From: CAZUSC01 sp964622915
GTDB lineage: Bacteria > Patescibacteriota > Andersenbacteria > UBA10190
NCBI GenBank assembly: GCA_964622915.1
Contig: CAZUSC010000062.1
Location: forward strand, 1-9,689
Direction of reading: 5' to 3'
DNA length: 9,689 nucleotides
In this document: piece by piece, positions 1 through 5,947 of the stretch
Layout: every line of letters begins with the position of its first letter
How positions within the stretch are numbered: position 1 is the stretch's first letter
Notes under the pieces: model-generated
The model's database searches: none
What the model was told of the DNA's origin: nothing
What the model saw: only the letters and a program-made list of their open reading frames with translations
Translations under genes and position numbers: made by a program

Positions 1-636
1 AGCACGCTTAACCTCTTTCATTTTGGTCTTGAATTGACGCAAATCCTCTTTGGGATTTTCCGCCGTGCAGGAGAACGACCCAGCGGCTGTCTGGGCTTCG
101 GCCAGGGCAGCGGCGACCGCTGCCTTTTTATCAGCGATGTCTGTTAACAAGGCATCGTAGTTAGCGACGGATCGACCGCTAGGCAGTACTACCGTCGTAT
201 AATAGTCCTGGACACGCTTGGCAATTTTGTCAAAAACATTGAGCATGTTGGTAGCCATGCGCGCTAGATGCTCGGAGCGGCGCTGAATCCCTCGCATGTG
301 TGCTTCACAGGAACGACCTTTTCCCTTATGTCCAGACGGCGAGGGCGAAACTGTCGGTGATCCGGAAGGAGTGGGGGAAACAGATGGATCGTCGTCACTA
401 TCTTCGTCTTTCCTCTCGCTTCGCAATACGTTAGAAGATCCTCGGTTATTATCCGAATCCTCATTCGATTCTCTTTTGTCTACTTTAAATAATTGCCGGA
501 TAGACTGCCCTAGGCTCCGCTCTTCCGATTTCCCCCGCGAGCCATCATCGGCGCTCACCGGGACTGCTAACATGCTCGTAAGTACCACCATGGCGCTTAC
601 GAAAAACAAATATTTGTGCTTAGCTGGATAGTTCAC
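1..636 (-). CDS. Secreted coiled-coil protein, hypothetical (3' end cut by window edge)
   Basis: The frame is open for 212 codons from a GTG at 636-634 to the window edge, with no stop. I chose GTG because it gives a textbook signal peptide: MNYPAKHK (basic n-region), a hydrophobic stretch at about residues 9-26, and an AVPVSA cleavage motif with cleavage likely after residue 29. Starting at the internal ATGs would remove most of it. The mature part has a charged low-complexity region rich in S, D, E, K and R (30-83), a Ser/Pro linker (84-103, PSVSPTPSGSP type), then an alpha-helical, probably coiled-coil region (about 108-212) with two cysteines (C110, C190). The function is not recognised; export and an extended linker suggest a cell-surface or periplasmic protein. 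Similar signal peptide plus linker plus helical proteins are, from memory, common in Patescibacteria. It lies 101 bases beyond the nrdB stop and has its own promoter candidate, so it need not belong to the nrd operon. Confidence 0.75.
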   Translation of the reverse strand, partial: MNYPAKHKYLFFVSAMVVLTSMLAVPVSADDGSRGKSEERSLGQSIRQLFKVDKRESNEDSDNNRGSSNVLRSERKDEDSDDDPSVSPTPSGSPTVSPSPSGHKGKGRSCEAHMRGIQRRSEHLARMATNMLNVFDKIAKRVQDYYTTVVLPSGRSVANYDALLTDIADKKAAVAAALAEAQTAAGSFSCTAENPKEDLRQFKTKMKEVKRA

Positions 637-646
637 AGGCAAATCT

Positions 647-657
647 TGATATTATCA
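647..657. repeat. Short perfect palindrome near the start of the secreted-protein gene
   Basis: TGATATTATCA is an 11-base perfect inverted repeat (TGATA-T-TATCA). It lies between the putative -10 box (661-666) and the GTG start, where an operator would sit. It could bind a repressor or be chance in an AT-rich stretch. No regulator family is recognised. Confidence 0.2.
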
Positions 658-660
658 GAT

Positions 661-689
661 AGAATATCCTGTTTTATCGGTGCTTACAA
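661..689 (-). promoter_or_regulatory. Sigma70-type promoter candidate for the secreted-protein gene
   Basis: On the minus strand, TTGTAA (684-689) and TATTCT (661-666) are separated by exactly 17 bases and lie 24 bases before the GTG start. Each box matches the -35/-10 consensus at four of six positions or slightly better. An alternative -10 is GATAAT (651-656 on the same strand), but it is rather close to the start codon. No clear terminator is seen between nrdB and this point, so read-through from nrdB is possible as well. Confidence 0.4.
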
Positions 690-696
690 TAGGTAC

Positions 697-705
697 TGTG
701 GATAA
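697..705 (-). promoter_or_regulatory. Perfect DnaA box consensus
   Basis: The minus strand reads TTATCCACA, identical to the consensus high-affinity DnaA box. It sits 7 bases upstream of the -35 candidate of the secreted-protein gene. A single box is not an origin, but its position allows promoter control by DnaA. A near copy is found at the matching place upstream of nrdA (4505-4513). Confidence 0.4.
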
Positions 706-737
706 AGGCAGACAAACATAACCCTTATTGCCCTATT

Positions 738-1718
738 TTAACGCCCGGCGTTGACATCCACTTCGTAGCTGGTGTTTTGGGCTTCAAAGAAATTAACCAA
801 CTCATAGACGTCTGTCGCCGCGCTCATCCACTTGGCCGGATTGGTGGCGTTGTAATGTTTCTCTAGACCCAGCTCTTCCAAGCGGCGATCGGCCACATAC
901 TGCACGTACTGATTGACATAGTCGGCGTTCAAACCCAGAATACCGCGGGGGAAAAGATCTTTATTGTAAGCCACTTCCAGATTAACCCCCTCAATGACAA
1001 TAGCGCGGATTTCTTGGGCAAATTCCGCGGTCAGCAAATCGCTGTTTTCCTCAAGGACGTTATGAATAAGGTTCATGCCAAACTTCAGGTGCAAACTCTC
1101 ATCGCGCAGCACCCAATTTATCATTGAGCCAAAATTGCGCAGCTGGTTGCGCTGCCGAAAACTTAAGGCCACCATAAAGCCGCTGTAAAACCAGATGCCC
1201 TCCATGACGATGTTGGTGGCCACCAGATTTCGAATGAAATCTTTTTTCCCCTTAACCGTTTCTATGTCCAAAACTTTCTCGGTCATGCGGATTAAATAAC
1301 GGTTGATGTACTTTTCTTTATTCTGCATTGATGGTATTTCCACATGGACGTTAAATATTTTCTCGCGGTCAAAGGGAAAGGTTTGCAACACATACTCAAA
1401 GGCCACACAATGGTTAGCTTCTTCCCACATTTGCTTAGCCAGATACAGGTGGGCTTCCGGAGATTTTAGATAGGGATAAATGCCCAGAGCAATCGAGCGA
1501 TTTACAATTAACTCTGCCGGGTTAAAGAAAGCCATTAAGAAGGTAACGGCGTGCCGCTCATCGTCTGTCATTATCTGCCAGTCTTCCAAATCTTCTTTTA
1601 AGGCTATTTCATGCGGAAACCAGGTGTTGCGAACAGCTTGGTTATATAAATCGTAAGCCCATTGATATCTAATGGGGTGAAGATTCATGTCTTCCGGCGA
1701 GGCTTTACCGATGAGCAT
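738..1718 (-). CDS. nrdB: Class Ic-type ribonucleotide reductase, small (R2) subunit
   Basis: This 326-residue ferritin-like protein builds the oxidant that starts ribonucleotide reduction in NrdA. All six metal ligands are present: E69, E100, H103, E173, E207 and H210. The position of the radical tyrosine (H+4) is F107 in the motif EEANHCVAF, and the first ligand is Glu, not Asp. Ligand spacing (31, 3, 70, 34, 3) equals that of the Chlamydia trachomatis class Ic protein (E89, E120, H123, E193, E227, H230, with F127), which uses a Mn(IV)/Fe(III) cofactor in place of a tyrosyl radical. W33 and D206 match the Trp48/Asp237 relay of E. coli, and Y318 near the C-terminus is the likely Tyr356 counterpart passing the radical to NrdA. 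The start is the first ATG, 22 bases after the nrdA stop, with no obvious Shine-Dalgarno; an internal ATG (codon 11) has GGAAG just before it but would shorten the N-terminus. It is co-transcribed with nrdA. An R2-like oxidase (R2lox) is less likely given the nrdA neighbour and Y318. Confidence 0.95.
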   Translation of the reverse strand: MLIGKASPEDMNLHPIRYQWAYDLYNQAVRNTWFPHEIALKEDLEDWQIMTDDERHAVTFLMAFFNPAELIVNRSIALGIYPYLKSPEAHLYLAKQMWEEANHCVAFEYVLQTFPFDREKIFNVHVEIPSMQNKEKYINRYLIRMTEKVLDIETVKGKKDFIRNLVATNIVMEGIWFYSGFMVALSFRQRNQLRNFGSMINWVLRDESLHLKFGMNLIHNVLEENSDLLTAEFAQEIRAIVIEGVNLEVAYNKDLFPRGILGLNADYVNQYVQYVADRRLEELGLEKHYNATNPAKWMSAATDVYELVNFFEAQNTSYEVDVNAGR

Positions 1719-1740
1719 AGTTGTAATTTGTCATTAATTA

Positions 1741-4278
1741 TTATTGGCAACTATCACACTGCAGCCGTTCTTGCGGGTCCACCGGACAAACCAGGGCGCT
1801 CTTGGTACTGGCAGCAATACTAACCCGCGGGGCGGCGGCTACTTTGGCTACGGTCACACGGGAGGCCGGAACTAAGTCGGGCGCCATTTTTGGTGAGGCA
1901 GACCTGATAGCCGCAAATCCCCTTTTGCCGATTTTGGCGGCCTTGTTAACTTTTACCGTACTTTGCTCGGCGGTGTGCCGCGGCTTCATATGTAAATAGT
2001 AAGTTGTTTTTACGCCTTTCTCCCAAGCAGTTTGATAAATATCCATAGTGGCATCAATATCTCTCGTAGCTAAATACATGTTGCGCGACAGGGCCTGATC
2101 AATCCACTTCTGGGCGCGAGCGGCTACTTCTACGAAAGCCAGGGGTGAAGTACTGAATGATGTCTTATAAATATCTTTAAGATGCTGGGGGATGGCCGGA
2201 ATTTGCGACAGGTCGCCTTGATGTTCAATAATCAGCTCGCGCACCCGGTGCCATATCCCCATGTTTTTAAGATCGTTTACTAAGTTGTGGTTGATATCCA
2301 AGTATTTGCCCGAAATCTTGTTGCGGGAGAAAACCTGGGCAAAGCGGGGATCAATGCCCGGAGTGGTGCTAGCCACCAAACCGATGTTGGCGTTAGGAGC
2401 GACCGCCAGCAAGGTGGCATTACGGATGCCCTTGGTTACTTTGGCCCGCAACTTGTCCCAATCCAGCCCCTGGTAAGTGCTCTTTTTGGAAATAGTCAGT
2501 TCCTGACCCCGATCGGCTTCCAGTAACGCAATAGTATCCAGCGGCACTTTGCCTGCCGACCATTGTGAGCCGGCGAAATGTTGGTAACTTCCCCGCGCGG
2601 CGGCCAGATTGGCGCTCTCGTCAATGGCCATGTAGCTGATGAATTCAAAAGTACGATCGGCAAAATCCCAAGCGTGCTGGCTGTCGTAAGACATCCCGAG
2701 CTGTTCCAGCGTATCGGCAAAACCCATCACACCCAGACCCACCGCCCTATTTTCCCGATCGGATTTGGCGGCTTCCGGAATGGGCAATTCATTAATATCA
2801 ATTAAATTGTCCAGCTGGCGAATGGCCAGGCGGACGCTGGCTTCTAGCCGCTGCCACTGGACTTCTTTATTTTGAATATGGGCGGCCAAATTGAGCGAGG
2901 CTAGGTTGCAAACGGCCACGTTGTCGCGGTCTTGCGGCAAACAAATCTCCGTGCACAGATTGGACATGTGGATAGTGCCGGTATTGTTATTCAGCGCCCG
3001 CAGATTAATGGCGTCCTTCCAAGTCAGCCAGGGATGGGAAGTCGTCTGGAGGGCCACCAAGATTTGCCGGAACTGTTCGCGGGCCGGCACCTTCTTAAAT
3101 ACTCTTAACCGGCCGGCTTTTGCCTGCGCTACATAGGCGGCATATCTTTTACTAAACTGCCTCCCATACAGTTCATTCAGGTCAGACGTTTCCTTCGGAT
3201 CAAACATGTACCACTGGTCATTAGCTTTCACGCGCCGCATAAACTCGTCGGACAGAAAGACGGCCGTGTTGGCAGTGCGCATGCGCAAATAATCATCGCC
3301 GGCGTTGTGTTTCCAATCAACAAAGTCCGGAAAATCAATGTGCCAGTTCTCCATGTAAAAACACAGTGCTCCTTTTTTCTTGCCCCCGCGCTGGATCGCC
3401 CGAATGGCCGTATCGATAATTTTGGCAAAGGGGGTCGGGCCCGAAGACACGGTGTTATTACTGCTCAACGGTGAGCCGGTGGCGCGCAGTTTGGTGACCG
3501 AAGCACCAATACCCCCGGAGCCTTTAGACAGTTTAATGACATCGGCCACCGATTTGGCAATGTGTTCGATGTCATCATGAATTTCCAGCAAAAAACAGTT
3601 GCTTAAACTGGGATGCGGAGTACCGGCGGCAATGTTTGTCGAACCCCCTGCAATATATTCTAATTTGGACATTTTATGGTAAAACTTCTTCGCCCAGGCC
3701 GTCGGATTATCTTCGTTATATGATAAGCCCATGGCAACGCGCATAAAGAAATATTGCGGCGTTTCCCGCGGTTGCTGATCTTTGTCTTTCAGTGAATAGC
3801 GATTTAACAGAGTAGAAAGTCCGGCATAATGGAGCAGTTCGTCTCGCTGCAGACGTAAGGCGTGGGAAAGTTCCAGTAGGTCGAACTTTTTAACCATTTT
3901 AGCGTCGAGTATTTTGGCCTTAACGCCATTGGTAATAAAAGGGATAAACTGTTCTTGATACTTTTTCTTCAGAATCGGCCGCTGGTTATCGTATTCACCT
4001 AGTATTCTTTTGTAGACTGTCTTGAGCAACAGCCGCGCCGCCACTTTGTCATATTCGGTATCCTCTTTAATGTTTTGGGCGGCGGCATTAATAGTCGCTT
4101 GGTCCATTTCTTCGGTCGTGATGCCATCGTACAGCGTCAGGCGCGTATCAGTGGCAATCTGGGTCACCATACTGATTGGATCACCGAGGCCGGCACAGGC
4201 CCGCTCGATAGAACGATTAATACGATCGGCGTTGAATGGTTCTTTTGTACCATCGCGCTTGGTAATAGAAATCTGCAT
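1741..4278 (-). CDS. nrdA: Class I ribonucleotide reductase, large (R1) subunit
   Basis: This catalytic subunit reduces ribonucleoside diphosphates to deoxy forms in the cytoplasm, together with NrdB. The 845-residue protein starts with an ATP-cone allosteric domain (about 1-95; ITKRDG, YDGITTEEM, AARLLLK), followed by the RNR barrel. Active-site residues are complete: C228 (SLSNCF) and C457 (VCNLASLN) as the redox pair, N440, C442 and E444 in the NLCTE motif, and the radical-transfer pair Y760-Y761 (TTYYLHMK). A long Ala/Lys-rich flexible linker (about 768-828) leads to a cysteine tail with C831, C841 and C844, ending CDSCQ, which would re-reduce the active site. I chose ATG 4278-4276 because the family begins right at this motif. 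The longer in-frame start at 4359 would run through the leader hairpin and terminator and encodes no RNR-like sequence. No Shine-Dalgarno is visible before the ATG. nrdB follows 22 bases after the stop. Expression is probably controlled by the cobalamin riboswitch upstream. Confidence 0.96.
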   Translation of the reverse strand: MQISITKRDGTKEPFNADRINRSIERACAGLGDPISMVTQIATDTRLTLYDGITTEEMDQATINAAAQNIKEDTEYDKVAARLLLKTVYKRILGEYDNQRPILKKKYQEQFIPFITNGVKAKILDAKMVKKFDLLELSHALRLQRDELLHYAGLSTLLNRYSLKDKDQQPRETPQYFFMRVAMGLSYNEDNPTAWAKKFYHKMSKLEYIAGGSTNIAAGTPHPSLSNCFLLEIHDDIEHIAKSVADVIKLSKGSGGIGASVTKLRATGSPLSSNNTVSSGPTPFAKIIDTAIRAIQRGGKKKGALCFYMENWHIDFPDFVDWKHNAGDDYLRMRTANTAVFLSDEFMRRVKANDQWYMFDPKETSDLNELYGRQFSKRYAAYVAQAKAGRLRVFKKVPAREQFRQILVALQTTSHPWLTWKDAINLRALNNNTGTIHMSNLCTEICLPQDRDNVAVCNLASLNLAAHIQNKEVQWQRLEASVRLAIRQLDNLIDINELPIPEAAKSDRENRAVGLGVMGFADTLEQLGMSYDSQHAWDFADRTFEFISYMAIDESANLAAARGSYQHFAGSQWSAGKVPLDTIALLEADRGQELTISKKSTYQGLDWDKLRAKVTKGIRNATLLAVAPNANIGLVASTTPGIDPRFAQVFSRNKISGKYLDINHNLVNDLKNMGIWHRVRELIIEHQGDLSQIPAIPQHLKDIYKTSFSTSPLAFVEVAARAQKWIDQALSRNMYLATRDIDATMDIYQTAWEKGVKTTYYLHMKPRHTAEQSTVKVNKAAKIGKRGFAAIRSASPKMAPDLVPASRVTVAKVAAAPRVSIAASTKSALVCPVDPQERLQCDSCQ

Positions 4279-4292
4279 GGAAGGATGACCGT

Positions 4293-4324
4293 TAAAAAAT
4301 AAAAAACACTTGGTGCGCCAAGTG
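4293..4324 (-). terminator. Intrinsic terminator in the nrdA leader (riboswitch expression platform)
   Basis: On the minus strand, CACTTGGCGCACCAAGTG (4324-4307) forms a 7-bp perfect stem with a 4-base loop, followed directly by TTTTTTATTTTTT (4306-4294). It ends 15 bases before the nrdA ATG. The nearest upstream gene, rpoD, stops over 320 bases earlier and a riboswitch lies in between, so this is better read as a regulatory attenuator than as the rpoD terminator. An upstream segment GCGCCAGG (4352-4345) can pair with CTTGGCGC (4322-4315), 8 bp including one G-U, which would destroy the terminator stem. This is a candidate antiterminator. Confidence 0.85.
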
Positions 4325-4341
4325 CAGACATAAAAAAATAT

Positions 4342-4460
4342 GAGCCTGGCGCGAGCCAATCAGGTGGGCTCTAAAAACGAGCATAATACATGAGATCGGA
4401 CTTTAACCGTTGCGCGACAGTGTGGGAATTACACCCAGCTTCACCACGTAACCACCAAAA
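4342..4460 (-). promoter_or_regulatory. Cobalamin (B12) riboswitch controlling nrdAB
   Basis: Reading the minus strand, the conserved core of the cobalamin riboswitch family appears in order: GTGGTGAAGCT (4447-4437), the P5 hairpin GGGTGTAATTCCC (4436-4424), ACTGTCGCGCAACGGT (4421-4406, containing the hallmark CGCAACGGT) and AGTCCGA (4402-4396). This matches the family pattern GGTGnAAnnCC, then CTGnCnCGCAACnGT, then AGTCnGA. Downstream, GAGCC (4371-4367) pairs with GGCTC (4357-4353) around a 9-base loop beginning CACC, a candidate for the P13 stem; CACC is complementary to GGTG in the P5 region, as a kissing loop would require. I did not resolve an outer P1 stem. In this family ligand binding usually turns off the gene, here plausibly by freeing the terminator at 4293-4324. 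The subclass (adenosylcobalamin or other cobalamin) cannot be told by eye. Class I RNR genes under a B12 riboswitch are known in Streptomyces. Confidence 0.88.
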
Positions 4461-4471
4461 TGAATTGTGAC

Positions 4472-4499
4472 ACTATAATACTACCACACTATCTAACAA
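4472..4499 (-). promoter_or_regulatory. Sigma70-type promoter candidate for the nrdA leader
   Basis: On the minus strand, TTGTTA (4499-4494) and TATAGT (4477-4472; five of six against TATAAT) have a 16-base spacer. Transcription would start near 4465, just before the riboswitch core, a fitting place for the leader's 5' end. The motif ATAGTGT occurs twice, exactly 16 bases apart (4492-4486 and 4476-4470), once between the boxes and once over the -10. It resembles one half of the NrdR box, but the other halves are poorly matched. Confidence 0.5.
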
Positions 4500-4504
4500 A
4501 AAAC

Positions 4505-4513
4505 TGTGGATAT
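4505..4513 (-). promoter_or_regulatory. DnaA-box-like sequence upstream of the nrdA promoter
   Basis: The minus strand reads ATATCCACA, one mismatch from the DnaA box TTATCCACA. It lies 5 bases upstream of the -35 candidate. E. coli nrdAB is known to be controlled by DnaA boxes near its promoter, so the position is suggestive. A perfect box holds the corresponding place at 697-705. Confidence 0.3.
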
Positions 4514-4650
4514 GTCGGCCTTCTTCGAATTTCAGACTTGATCGGCTATGAATCACACCATTCCAGATACTCTGAAAGAATATGATCTTTTCTATAAGGA
4601 CAGGGGGTTGGCAATATATCGCCTCAAGCAATAAGTGGCTTGCTAGTAAC
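4514..4650. other. Intergenic remainder between rpoD and the nrdA promoter
   Basis: I see no gene here on either strand. A weak hairpin follows the rpoD stop on the minus strand (CAAGC, 8-base loop, GCTTG) but has no U-tract, so no convincing rpoD terminator is visible. Transcripts of rpoD could therefore run into the nrd leader, where the riboswitch terminator would stop them. Confidence 0.4.
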
Positions 4651-5943
4651 CTAGTAATCTTTTAATTTTCTAACCTTGTGGTGCTCGCGGATTTTTTCCA
4701 GGGCTTTGGCTTCAATTTGCCGAATGCGCTCACGGGTAACATCGAACTCTTTACCGACCTCTTCCAGCGTATGAGTAACGCCGTCCGTTAAGCCAAAGCG
4801 CATCTCCAAGATTTTTTGCTCGCGCGGCGTTAAATCGCCAAGAATTTCCTGGACATGTCCCTGCAGCAGTTCGCGGCCGGCCGATTGCTGGGGGGTAATA
4901 GTAACTTCGTCCTCGATAAAATCTTTGAGCGTCGAATCTTCCTCGTCATCTCCTACCGACGCGTCAATCGACACAGTTTCCTGCGAGATTTTCATAATGT
5001 GCCGCACTTTTTCTACCGGCAGCTCCATTTCCGCCGCAATTTCTTCGGGCAGCGGATCGCGACCGAGGTCTTGCAGCAGCCGGCGTTGGACCTGGGTAAA
5101 CTTATTGATAGTTTCTACCATGTGCACGGGAATACGGATCGTCCGCGACTGGTCGGCCAACGCCCGGGTAATCGCTTGGCGAATCCACCAGGTGCCATAG
5201 GTAGAAAACTTGTAGCCTTTGCGGTAGTCGAATTTTTCAACAGCACGAAAGAGTCCCATATTACCTTCTTGGATCAAATCCAGCAGCGAAAGATTTTTGC
5301 GGCCGGTATATTTTTTAGCGATGGAAACCACCAAGCGCAGATTGGCTTCGGCCAGACGCTTGCGCGCTTCGTTATCGCCTTGCTCAATTCGTTTGGCCAG
5401 CTCCACCTCTTCTTCCGCTTTTAATAAAGCTACTTTGCCGATTTCCCGTAAGTACATCTGGACTGAATCATCGGAGATGTTGCTAACATCTATAATATTA
5501 TCGAGCGAAGTTGCTCGCTCTTTCTTTTGCGACCGATTAGGCAGCGCCGCCGGCAAATCATAACCGATTAAACTATCCTGCGGCTCTTCGATACGGATGC
5601 CTTTGTTTTCAAATTCATCATACAAAATCTCCAAGGCATCAATATGCTCTTCCACATTGGGCAGGGCATATAAGACTTCTTCTTCCGTGACGAAACCGGT
5701 TTGGGACCCCTTTCTTAATAACACCTGTATAGCTTCCGAAGCTATGACTTCCTCGGCCGTCAGCTTTTTTTGGCGGGGGGAACGAACGGCTTGGGATGGA
5801 GTGTTCTTTTTTTTGTGGCGGTGTCGCGAGCGGCTGCCGAAACTTTTTTTGCCTGATTTGTGCTTGGCCTGGCGGCGGGCAGCCGGACGGCGTGCCTGAC
5901 CACGCTTAGCTTTGCTTTTCTTTTTACGTTGCTTGCCAGCCAT
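4651..5943 (-). CDS. rpoD: Primary sigma factor RpoD (sigma70 family)
   Basis: This 430-residue housekeeping sigma factor directs RNA polymerase to -35/-10 promoters. In order it shows a very basic N-terminal tail (1-60, 26 Lys/Arg), a region 1.1-like segment (about 61-122), region 1.2 (about 158-190, DDSVQMYLREIGKVALL), region 2 (about 200-270, with LDLIQEGNMGL and KFSTYGTWWIRQAITRA), region 3 (about 271-355, beginning RIPVHMVETINK) and region 4 (about 364-430, LTPREQKILEMRFGL and the helix-turn-helix EEVGKEFDVTRERIRQIEAKAL). YGTWWIRQ has Gly where most members have Ala. I chose ATG 5943-5941: it lies 4 bases after the dnaG stop, with AAGG about 9 bases upstream. The longer frame from 6030 overlaps dnaG and adds residues unlike the family. 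It forms the dnaG-rpoD pair of the macromolecular-synthesis operon. Confidence 0.97.
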   Translation of the reverse strand: MAGKQRKKKSKAKRGQARRPAARRQAKHKSGKKSFGSRSRHRHKKKNTPSQAVRSPRQKKLTAEEVIASEAIQVLLRKGSQTGFVTEEEVLYALPNVEEHIDALEILYDEFENKGIRIEEPQDSLIGYDLPAALPNRSQKKERATSLDNIIDVSNISDDSVQMYLREIGKVALLKAEEEVELAKRIEQGDNEARKRLAEANLRLVVSIAKKYTGRKNLSLLDLIQEGNMGLFRAVEKFDYRKGYKFSTYGTWWIRQAITRALADQSRTIRIPVHMVETINKFTQVQRRLLQDLGRDPLPEEIAAEMELPVEKVRHIMKISQETVSIDASVGDDEEDSTLKDFIEDEVTITPQQSAGRELLQGHVQEILGDLTPREQKILEMRFGLTDGVTHTLEEVGKEFDVTRERIRQIEAKALEKIREHHKVRKLKDY

Positions 5944-5947
5944 GCTT

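Noticed and set aside
296..631. Plus-strand open frame of 111 codons
   Set aside because: It is antisense to the secreted protein, whose frame has a signal peptide, no stops to the window edge and a promoter candidate. The plus-strand product is Ser/Leu-rich low complexity with no family marks.
697..705. Replication origin at the DnaA box
   Set aside because: Only a single perfect box is present, with no cluster, no AT-rich unwinding array and no dnaA or dnaN gene nearby.
4279..4359. Longer in-frame start of nrdA at 4359
   Set aside because: It would translate through the riboswitch expression platform and terminator hairpin, and the extra 27 residues do not resemble RNR N-termini.
4855..5424. 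Plus-strand open frame of 189 codons
   Set aside because: Entirely antisense to the conserved regions of rpoD; an open frame produced by codon bias, with no recognisable domain.
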